Shown piece after piece: positions 1-4,595 of a stretch of DNA of 5,910 nt (its first letter is position 1; each line of letters starts with the position of its first letter). A program made the position numbers and the translations under genes. Under the pieces are notes generated by a model that saw only the letters and a list, made by a program, of their open reading frames with translations, was not told the origin of the DNA and ran no database searches. Source of the DNA: Nitrospirota bacterium (lineage in GTDB: Bacteria > Nitrospirota > 9FT-COMBO-42-15 > HDB-SIOI813); the NCBI GenBank assembly GCA_023248365.1, contig JAHFER010000111.1, positions 1 through 5,910 of the forward strand. Reading direction: 5' to 3'.

Positions 1-1132
1 TTTCTTTGATATGTTTTCAGGCGGAGCCCTTTCAAAGCTTTCCATTTTTGCATTGGGTATAATGCCATATATCTCGGCATCTATCATATTCCAGCTCCTC
101 ACCGTTGTAATTCCAAGTCTTGCTGCCCTGGCTAAAGAAGGAGAAAGCGGACACAAAAAGATTACACAGTACACCCGGTATAGTACTGTTGGTATTGCAA
201 TTATTCAGGCCTTTGGTATATCCATAGGGCTTGAAGGTATGCAGAATGGTATGTTTGTATCTTCACCAGGATGGTCATTCCGAATTATGACAGCATTAAC
301 ACTTACTACAGGTACCATATTTGTTATGTGGCTCGGAGAACAGATTACAGAGAGGGGCATTGGTAACGGTATTTCAATCATTATATTTGCAGGTATTATT
401 GCGGGTATACCAACGGCCTTTATAAATACATTCAGATTATTTAAGGCAGGACAGGTAGGGAGTTTGTTACTGATTGTTGTTGCTGCAATGATATTTCTGG
501 TTACGGCTGTTGTCGTCTATATTGAAAGTGCAAAGCGTAAGATACCTGTTCAATATGCAAAAAGGGTAGTGGGCAGGAAGGTTTATGGCGGTCAGAGTAC
601 ACATATACCGCTAAAATTAAATACGTCAGGAGTTATACCCCCTATTTTTGCATCTTCCCTCCTGGCATTTCCTGCAACAATTGCCGGTTTTATTGCAGTT
701 CCCTGGGTAAGTTCTATTGCCACCCAGTTTGGTCCGGGATCTTTTCTGCACACATTTATGTATGGGACACTAATAATATTCTTCTGTTATTTTTATACAG
801 CGGTAGTTTTAAATCCGGTGGATATAGCTGACAACATGAAAAAGTACGGAGGATTTATTCCGGGGATAAGACCGGGGCAGAGGACATCTGATTATATTTA
901 TAAGGTCATGTCAAGAATAACATTTGTAGGGGCGCTATACCTGACTGTTATTTCTGTACTACCTGAATTATTAATATCTTATACAAAGGTGCCATTTTAC
1001 TTTGGTGGAACATCTGTGCTGATTGTTATTGTTGTAGCTATGGAGACTGCTCAACAGATAGAGACACACATGATAAGCAGGCACTATGACGGGTTTTTAA
1101 AAAAAGGTAAGTTTAAGGGAGCTGTTTCTTAA
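1..1132 (+). CDS. secY: Protein translocase subunit SecY (partial, 5' end outside window)
   Basis: SecY is the central channel of the SecYEG translocon in the inner membrane; it passes unfolded proteins across or into the membrane with SecA or the ribosome. The open frame runs from base 2 (F-F-D-M-F-S-G-G-A-L) to the TAA at 1130-1132, giving 376 visible residues. By comparison with the roughly 440-residue family, some 65-70 N-terminal residues lie upstream, so the ATG at 11 is internal. The first visible residues match the plug/TM2 region (SGGAL, ALGIMPYISASII). Also visible are the LGEQITERGIGNGISIIIFA block, the C4 cytosolic loop (YAKR from 554, QSTHIPLKLN), the NPVDIADN segment at 812, and the C5 loop GIRPGQ with its conserved arginine at 869-871, a region important for SecA and ribosome contact. 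Many hydrophobic helices are evident. The stop overlaps the adk start by one base (TAATG), which suggests translational coupling. Identification is certain; only the N-terminus is missing. Confidence 0.98.
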   Translation, partial: FFDMFSGGALSKLSIFALGIMPYISASIIFQLLTVVIPSLAALAKEGESGHKKITQYTRYSTVGIAIIQAFGISIGLEGMQNGMFVSSPGWSFRIMTALTLTTGTIFVMWLGEQITERGIGNGISIIIFAGIIAGIPTAFINTFRLFKAGQVGSLLLIVVAAMIFLVTAVVVYIESAKRKIPVQYAKRVVGRKVYGGQSTHIPLKLNTSGVIPPIFASSLLAFPATIAGFIAVPWVSSIATQFGPGSFLHTFMYGTLIIFFCYFYTAVVLNPVDIADNMKKYGGFIPGIRPGQRTSDYIYKVMSRITFVGALYLTVISVLPELLISYTKVPFYFGGTSVLIVIVVAMETAQQIETHMISRHYDGFLKKGKFKGAVS

Positions 1133-1785
1133 TGAAGAGTGATATGCGATTGATAATGTTAGGGGCGCCAGGAGTAGGAAAAGGTACTCAGGCAATTAAA
1201 ATTTCTGGAAAGTTTAATATTCCTAAGATATCAACTGGCGACATTCTAAGGGATGCTATTAAGAACAATTCTTCTTTGGGCATTAAAGCAAAATCATTTA
1301 TGGATGCTGGTCAATTGGTGCCGGATGATGTTGTTATTGGAATAGTTGAAGAGAAATTGAAAGGTAAAGACTGTATTTCAGGGTGGATACTGGATGGATT
1401 CCCAAGGACTTTACAACAGGCACAGGCTCTTGACTCTATGCTTCAAAGGATAACTGCCGGTATAGGACACGTCTTATTTCTCGATATGGAAGATGAGGAG
1501 ATAATTAAAAGGCTAAGCGGGAGGAGAAGCTGCGAGAACTGTCAGCATACATACAATACATATTTTAGTCTTCCTAAAAATGAAGGAGTATGTGATAATT
1601 GCGGCGGAAGACTAGTCCAGAGGAATGATGATAAGGAAGGAACTGTACGTGAAAGATTCAGAGTATACAAAGAGAAGACAGAACCTCTCATTAACTATTA
1701 CAGTCAGCAAGGATTACTGCAAAAGATAGATGCCAGTGAAGGTATTGAAATAGTTTATAATAAGATATGTTCCGGTATCCAGTAG
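1132..1785 (+). CDS. adk: Adenylate kinase, zinc-binding LID type
   Basis: Cytosolic enzyme interconverting ATP + AMP and 2 ADP, maintaining adenylate energy charge. The 217-residue protein has the P-loop GAPGVGKGT at residues 11-19, the AMP-binding STGD motif at 34-37, the DGFPR motif at 88-92, and the GRR arginines at 130-132. The LID is the long form carrying four cysteines, C134-x2-C137 and C154-x2-C157, as in zinc-binding (Bacillus-type) adenylate kinases; E. coli Adk lacks these. The downstream RNDD and TVRERFRVY arginine motifs are present. The ATG shares its A with the secY stop; an AAGGGA at 1115-1120 lies 11 bases upstream. A second ATG at 1144 would give a start closer to the family norm (MRLIMLGAPG), so the four-residue extension is uncertain. 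Its place between secY and map is standard in many phyla. Zinc binding is inferred from the cysteine pattern. Confidence 0.97.
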   Translation: MKSDMRLIMLGAPGVGKGTQAIKISGKFNIPKISTGDILRDAIKNNSSLGIKAKSFMDAGQLVPDDVVIGIVEEKLKGKDCISGWILDGFPRTLQQAQALDSMLQRITAGIGHVLFLDMEDEEIIKRLSGRRSCENCQHTYNTYFSLPKNEGVCDNCGGRLVQRNDDKEGTVRERFRVYKEKTEPLINYYSQQGLLQKIDASEGIEIVYNKICSGIQ

Positions 1786-1791
1786 TCTTAA

Positions 1792-2538
1792 ATGATAATA
1801 CTTAAATCCTCACGGGAAATTGAAAAGATAAGGGTTTCAGGGGGAATCGTTGCTGAGGTTTTAGAAGAAGTAAAAAAAAAGGTTACACCTGGTGTCAGGT
1901 CAAAAGATATTGACCGGATGGCAGAAGAATTAATCAGGAAAAAAGGAGGGATTCCTGCTTTCAAAGGATACAGAGGATATCCCAGTACCGCATGTATTTC
2001 AGTCAATGATGAAATAGTGCATGGTATACCATCTGAAAGGATTTTTAAAGAAGGGGACATTGTCAGCATTGATATAGGGGTCATCAAGGACGGGTACTAT
2101 GGAGATGCAGCCATAACAGTTCCGGTTGGAGAGATAAGCGGAGAAGCGAGGAGACTTCTTGAAGTAACTGAGGAGTCCTTGTATAAAGGGATAGAAAAGG
2201 CAGTACCGGGCAACAGGGTTTCAGACATATCATGTGCAGTTCAAAACTTTGTTGAAAGCGCTGGTTATTCGGTTGTTCGGGAATATGTAGGTCATGGGAT
2301 TGGACGGTCATTGCATGAGGATCCTCCTGTTCCTAATTTTGGGGAAACTGGAAAGGGTCCCAGGATTAAGTGTGGAATGGTTTTAGCAATAGAGCCGATG
2401 GTAAATGCCGGAAAGAGTGACCTTCATGTTCTGGATAATGGTTGGACAGCAGTAACAAGAGACAAGAGTCTTTCTGCTCACTTTGAACATACTGTGGCAA
2501 TAACTGAGTATGGTCATTTGATTTTGACTGTGTTATAA
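1792..2538 (+). CDS. map: Methionine aminopeptidase, type I
   Basis: Removes the initiator methionine from nascent proteins at the ribosome when the second residue is small. The 248-residue protein has the pita-bread metallopeptidase fold throughout. All five metal ligands are present with the spacing of the E. coli enzyme: D94 (in SIDIG), D105 (in YYGD), H168 (in VGHGIG), E201 (in AIEPM) and E232 (in FEHT). The active-site histidine H77 (in VHGIP) is also present. There is no N-terminal zinc-finger or SH3-binding extension, so it is the short type Ia form. The start follows the adk stop by six bases and has no clear Shine-Dalgarno sequence (upstream bases are ATCCAGTAGTCTTAA). Translation is therefore probably coupled to adk termination. 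The N-terminus MIILKSSREIEKIR fits the family well, supporting this start. Confidence 0.97.
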   Translation: MIILKSSREIEKIRVSGGIVAEVLEEVKKKVTPGVRSKDIDRMAEELIRKKGGIPAFKGYRGYPSTACISVNDEIVHGIPSERIFKEGDIVSIDIGVIKDGYYGDAAITVPVGEISGEARRLLEVTEESLYKGIEKAVPGNRVSDISCAVQNFVESAGYSVVREYVGHGIGRSLHEDPPVPNFGETGKGPRIKCGMVLAIEPMVNAGKSDLHVLDNGWTAVTRDKSLSAHFEHTVAITEYGHLILTVL

Positions 2539-2569
2539 TATCAGGCTTATTCCGACGGGATATAAAAAT

Positions 2570-2788
2570 ATGGCAAAAGAAGAACCTATAGAAGTACAGG
2601 GAACTATAATTGAGACATTGCCGAATGCAATGTTTATGGTGGAATTGGAGAATCGTCATAAAGTGTTAGCACATATTTCGGGAAAAATGAGGATGCACTT
2701 TATAAAAATTTTACCGGGAGATAAAGTAACGATTGAATTATCCCCTTATGATTTATCAAGGGGAAGAATAACGTATAGATTTAAATAG
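2570..2788 (+). CDS. infA: Translation initiation factor IF-1
   Basis: IF-1 binds the A site of the 30S subunit during initiation and helps IF-2 and IF-3 select the initiator tRNA. The protein is 72 residues, the usual bacterial length, and consists of one S1-type OB fold. Family hallmarks include MAKEEPIEVQGTI at the start, LPNAMFMVEL, HKVLAHISGKMR, ILPGDKV, and the C-terminal DLSRGRITYRFK. The start is 31 bases after the map stop, with a modest ACGGGA at 2555-2560, nine bases before the ATG. The last sense codon and stop, AAA TAG at 2783-2788, are also the left copy of the direct repeat flanking the inserted element immediately downstream. The protein is therefore complete and unaltered even though the insertion point touches its stop codon. 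Confidence 0.97.
   Translation: MAKEEPIEVQGTIIETLPNAMFMVELENRHKVLAHISGKMRMHFIKILPGDKVTIELSPYDLSRGRITYRFK
2783..2788. repeat. Left copy of AAATAG target-site duplication
   Basis: AAATAG here encodes the last lysine and stop codon of infA. It is identical to 2945-2950 directly after the right terminal repeat. Both copies are followed by G, so the duplication could be seven bases (AAATAGG), with the element starting at 2790. A six- or seven-base match at exactly both ends of an inverted-repeat element is the expected mark of transposition. Confidence 0.75.
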
Positions 2789-2816
2789 GATGGCTCTGTA
2801 AAAAGTCAGGGAAGCG

Positions 2817-2833
2817 GACGCCTTTGTAAAAAG
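2817..2833. repeat. Internal second copy of the terminal repeat
   Basis: GACGCCTTTGTAAAAAG repeats the left terminal sequence 28 bases inward (14 of 17 identical to 2789-2805). It matches the complement of the right end better than the outer copy does (15 of 17 against 13 of 17). The element therefore has a tandemly doubled left end, and the canonical unit may be 2817-2944, about 128 bp. Confidence 0.65.
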
Positions 2834-2868
2834 CTTCAGGTGCAAGGCGCGCAAATCCTGAGGAATGA

Positions 2869-2889
2869 GGCGTACTTTGTTGGTACGCC
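2869..2889 (+). other. Apical hairpin of the fold-back element
   Basis: GGCGTAC and GTACGCC form a perfect 7-bp stem around the 7-base loop TTTGTTG. It sits near the centre of the inserted element, and weaker outer pairings continue the stem on both sides, so a transcript through this region could fold into one long interrupted hairpin. No T-run follows this stem, so it does not look like an intrinsic terminator. Confidence 0.7.
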
Positions 2890-2944
2890 GCAATGACGAA
2901 GGATGCAGCGCAACGCCGCAGATGGGGCTTTTTACGAAGTCGTC

Positions 2945-2950
2945 AAATAG
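2945..2950. repeat. Right copy of AAATAG target-site duplication
   Basis: Matches 2783-2788. If one copy and the element are removed, the infA stop is followed by 17 bases and then the rpmJ ATG, which is the tight spacing typical of the rest of this operon. Confidence 0.75.
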
Positions 2951-2953
2951 GAA

Positions 2954-2959
2954 AAGGGG
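2954..2959 (+). promoter_or_regulatory. Ribosome binding site for rpmJ
   Basis: AAGGGG lies eight bases before the ATG at 2968. It lies just outside the inserted element and its right target duplication, so the insertion left the rpmJ initiation signal untouched. This supports 2968 rather than the upstream in-frame ATG at 2893. Confidence 0.7.
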
Positions 2960-2967
2960 AAGGTGAA

Positions 2968-3081
2968 ATGAAAGTCAGATCTTCGGTAAAAAAGATGTGT
3001 TTAAAATGTAAGATTATAAGGAGACGTGGAATTTTGCGTGTTCTCTGTGATAATCCAAGACACAAACAGAGGCAGGGATAG
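2968..3081 (+). CDS. rpmJ: 50S ribosomal protein L36, zinc-binding form
   Basis: L36 is the smallest large-subunit protein and stabilises 23S rRNA folding. From the ATG at 2968 the protein is 37 residues, the standard length, beginning MKVRSSVKKMC. It carries the zinc ribbon C11-x2-C14, C27 and H32, as in the zinc-dependent (C+) form, and is rich in Lys and Arg. The same frame stays open upstream to an ATG at 2893 inside the inserted element, which would add 25 residues (MTKDAAQRRRW...). That extension is rejected as an artefact, because it is derived from the element, has no family counterpart, and the good ribosome site precedes 2968. Before the insertion, the gene would have followed infA by 17 bases. 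Confidence 0.95.
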   Translation: MKVRSSVKKMCLKCKIIRRRGILRVLCDNPRHKQRQG

Positions 3082-3098
3082 ATAATAGTAAGTAAGTT

Positions 3099-3104
3099 AG
3101 GGGG
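3099..3104 (+). promoter_or_regulatory. Ribosome binding site deciding the TTG start of rpsM
   Basis: AGGGGG lies eight bases before the TTG at 3113. No ATG or GTG gives the conserved S13 N-terminus, so this purine run supports TTG as the true start. It sits between two copies of GTAAGTAA (3088-3095 and 3104-3111), which may be chance. Confidence 0.65.
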
Positions 3105-3112
3105 TAAGTAAA

Positions 3113-3481
3113 TTGGCAAGGATAGAAGGAATAGATTTACCTGGAAACAAAAGAGTAGAGGTTGGTCTTACGTACATTTTTGGCATTGGCCGGAGTACTT
3201 CGAGAAAGATACTTTCTGAAACCGGCACAGATTTGAACACGAAGGTTAAGGATCTTACAGATGACGACCTTGTAAAAATAAGGGAATTCATAGACAAAAA
3301 CGTTTCTGTAGAAGGTGACCTCCGGCGCAAAGTATCTATGAGTATTAAACGCCTTATTGATGTTGGAAGTTACAGAGGTTCACGTCATCGCCGTGCTCTT
3401 CCAGTCAGGGGACAGCGTACAAAGACAAATGCCAGGACACGAAAGGGCCCGAGACGCGCTATCGGATCAAAGAAAAAGTAA
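3113..3481 (+). CDS. rpsM: 30S ribosomal protein S13
   Basis: S13 sits in the head of the small subunit, contacts 16S rRNA, the P-site tRNA and bridges to the large subunit. The 122-residue protein matches the family along its length: MARIEGIDLPGNKRVEVGLTY at the N-terminus (first 20 residues shown by all S13 proteins in similar form), GIGRSTSRKIL, the YRGSRHRRALPVRGQRT segment near residues 88-103, and a strongly basic tail ending RRAIGSKKK that reaches toward the tRNA. The initiation codon is TTG, read as Met. It begins 31 bases after the rpmJ stop. The short leader leaves no room for the S4-binding pseudoknot known upstream of rpsM in E. coli, so that form of alpha-operon autoregulation is not evident here. 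Confidence 0.97.
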   Translation: MARIEGIDLPGNKRVEVGLTYIFGIGRSTSRKILSETGTDLNTKVKDLTDDDLVKIREFIDKNVSVEGDLRRKVSMSIKRLIDVGSYRGSRHRRALPVRGQRTKTNARTRKGPRRAIGSKKK

Positions 3482-3503
3482 AATTATTAAGATGAGGTAT
3501 TAG

Positions 3504-3887
3504 ATGGCAAAAAAGACACAAAAGAAAAAAGAAAGAAAGAATATACAGGTAGGGGTTGCACATATTCAGGCTTCCTTTAATAACACAATAGTTACTATTG
3601 CTGATATGAATGGAAATGTGATTGTTTGGTGTAGCTCCGGTTCAGAAGGGTTTAAGGGATCAAGGAAAAGCACCCCGTTTGCCGCCCAGAAGGCTGCTGA
3701 ATCAGCCGCCAAAAAGGGGATGGAACACGGCCTGCGACAGGTTGATGTGCTTGTAAATGGGCCAGGCGCCGGAAGAGAATCTGCAATAAGGGCACTTCAG
3801 GCAGCTGGTTTAAAGATTAACGCAATAAAAGATGTTACACCGATTCCTCATAATGGCTGCAGACCGCCAAAGAGGAGAAGGGTATAG
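3504..3887 (+). CDS. rpsK: 30S ribosomal protein S11
   Basis: S11 forms part of the small-subunit platform and contacts 16S rRNA near the E-site and the mRNA exit. The protein is 127 residues with a Lys-rich N-terminal tail, the IQASFNNTIVTI and GFKGSRKSTPFAAQ blocks, the GPGAGRESAIRAL loop, and the conserved C-terminus DVTPIPHNGCRPPKRRRV. The asparagine in HNGCR is the position known to form isoaspartate in E. coli S11. The ATG follows the rpsM stop by 22 bases, with a TGAGGT ribosome site at 3493-3498. The gene's own stop codon overlaps the ribosome binding site of rpsD. Confidence 0.97.
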   Translation: MAKKTQKKKERKNIQVGVAHIQASFNNTIVTIADMNGNVIVWCSSGSEGFKGSRKSTPFAAQKAAESAAKKGMEHGLRQVDVLVNGPGAGRESAIRALQAAGLKINAIKDVTPIPHNGCRPPKRRRV

Positions 3888-3894
3888 GAGGGGG
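3886..3894 (+). promoter_or_regulatory. Strong ribosome binding site for rpsD, overlapping the rpsK stop
   Basis: AGGAGGGGG lies five bases before the TTG at 3900. It shares its first two bases with the rpsK stop codon TAG (3885-3887). This is one of the strongest Shine-Dalgarno sequences in the window. It may offset the weaker TTG codon and ties rpsD initiation to rpsK termination. Confidence 0.75.
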
Positions 3895-3899
3895 TTTAC

Positions 3900-4532
3900 T
3901 TGGCGAGATATATAGGTCCAGTCTGCAGATTATGCAGACGAGAGGGGATGAAGCTGTTCTTAAAAGGCAGCCGATGCCTGACTGAAAAATGTGCATTTGA
4001 CCGGCGTGGCTATCCTCCTGGTCAGCATGGCCAGTCAGGAAAAGGTGGAAAGCCTACAGAATACTCTATACAGCTTAGAGAAAAACAGAAGGTAAAGCAT
4101 ATTTATGGGCTACTGGAAAGGCAGTTCAGGGGAGTGTTTGAGAAATCAGCCCAGACTAAGGGGATTACCGGTGAAGTGTTGCTGCAGTCGTTAGAGAGAA
4201 GATTAGACAATGTGGTATACAAAACAGGTTTTGTACAGTCCCGCAGAGAGGCAAGGCAGATGTTGCGGCATGGACATTTTGTAGTGAACGGCAGGAAAGT
4301 GAATTTGCCTTCCTTCCTTGTAAGAGAGGGGGATGTGCTGGAAATCCGTGGGAAAAGCCGTGAAGATGTCAGATTTAAAGATGCTCTTGAAAATCTCGGC
4401 AGTAAAATAATACCGGCATGGTTAGAAGTTGAAAAAGAAAATTATAGAGCTAAAGTAACCAGTCTTCCATCAAGAGAAGAAATACAATTGCCTATTAATG
4501 AACAACTGATAGTCGAGCTCTATTCTAAATAA
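3900..4532 (+). CDS. rpsD: 30S ribosomal protein S4, zinc-binding form
   Basis: S4 is a primary 16S rRNA-binding protein that starts 5'-domain assembly; in several bacteria it also represses its own mRNA. The protein is 210 residues. The N-terminal domain has a zinc-finger pattern C9-x2-C12-x13-C26-x4-C31, the same positions as in Thermus S4. This is followed by the RRGYPPGQHG motif (residues 35-44), SIQLREKQK (56-64), and the S4 RNA-binding domain at about 100-160 (RRLDNVVYKTGF, SRREARQMLRHGHFVVNG). The C-terminal LPSREEI and PINEQLIVELYSK are typical. It starts with TTG after a strong ribosome site. Gene order rpsM-rpsK-rpsD-rpoA-rplQ is the classical alpha operon. Whether S4 regulates this operon cannot be told from the window. 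Confidence 0.97.
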   Translation: MARYIGPVCRLCRREGMKLFLKGSRCLTEKCAFDRRGYPPGQHGQSGKGGKPTEYSIQLREKQKVKHIYGLLERQFRGVFEKSAQTKGITGEVLLQSLERRLDNVVYKTGFVQSRREARQMLRHGHFVVNGRKVNLPSFLVREGDVLEIRGKSREDVRFKDALENLGSKIIPAWLEVEKENYRAKVTSLPSREEIQLPINEQLIVELYSK

Positions 4533-4554
4533 GATATATTTAATGAAAAATTAT

Positions 4555-4580
4555 TATATAAATGACGGTCATTTACTATA
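4555..4580 (+). promoter_or_regulatory. Dyad/hairpin in the rpsD-rpoA gap
   Basis: AAATGAC-G-GTCATTT at 4560-4574 is a perfect 7-1-7 palindrome, lying in an AT-rich 63-bp gap, the second largest in the window. As RNA it would fold as AAATGA/TCATTT with a CGG loop. The stem can be extended outward to 4555 and 4580 by AT pairs if C4576 is bulged. It ends a few bases before the rpoA ribosome site GAGGGGG (4584-4590). It might be an operator, an mRNA processing site or a translation control hairpin. It lacks a following T-run, and function is unproven. Confidence 0.4.
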
Positions 4581-4595
4581 TTTGAGGGGGAATTT

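Larger units (their letters stand above)
2789..2944. mobile_element. MITE-like fold-back element inserted at the infA stop codon
   Basis: A 156-bp non-coding insertion fills nearly all of the infA-rpmJ gap. Its ends are imperfect inverted repeats: GATGGCTCTGTAAAAAG at 2789-2805 and, read on the other strand, GACGACTTCGTAAAAAG at 2944-2928 (13 of 17 identical). Most of the interior is self-complementary: GGCGTAC (2869-2875) pairs perfectly with GTACGCC (2883-2889), ATCCT (2855-2859) with AGGAT (2900-2904), GCGC (2849-2852) with GCGC (2908-2911), and GGC (2846-2848) with GCC (2915-2917). It is bounded by the direct repeat AAATAG, possibly AAATAGG. By hand count 83 of 156 bases (53%) are G or C, clearly above the adjacent infA coding DNA. 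It encodes no transposase, so mobilisation would need one in trans. The family is not identifiable from the window. Inverted ends plus a matching target duplication make a transposed element the best reading; a REP/BIME-type repeat is the alternative. Confidence 0.82.

Noticed and set aside
11..13. ATG at 11 as the secY start
   Set aside because: The frame is open to the window edge and the residues before and after it match the middle of the SecY plug region, so the gene starts upstream.
1788..2659. Minus-strand open frames opposite map and infA
   Set aside because: They lie antisense to strongly conserved map and infA, have no recognisable domains and lack ribosome sites; they are frame shadows.
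2905..2935. Possible intrinsic terminator at the right end of the inserted element (GGGGCTTTTT)
   Set aside because: The T-run is only five bases and is interrupted by AC, and the local stem before it is weak (about GCC/GGC). The run is also part of the terminal inverted repeat, and essential genes follow.
3082..3112. S4-binding leader pseudoknot upstream of rpsM
   Set aside because: Only 31 bases are available and no nested complementary segments are visible; the E. coli-type structure is much larger.
3097..3330. Minus-strand open frame opposite rpsM
   Set aside because: Antisense to a full-length S13 gene, with no recognisable protein features.
4533..4595. Possible promoter for rpoA in the AT-rich gap (TATATA/TATAAA-like sequences)
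   Set aside because: AT-rich hexamers resembling a -10 box occur, but no convincing -35 sequence lies at suitable spacing.
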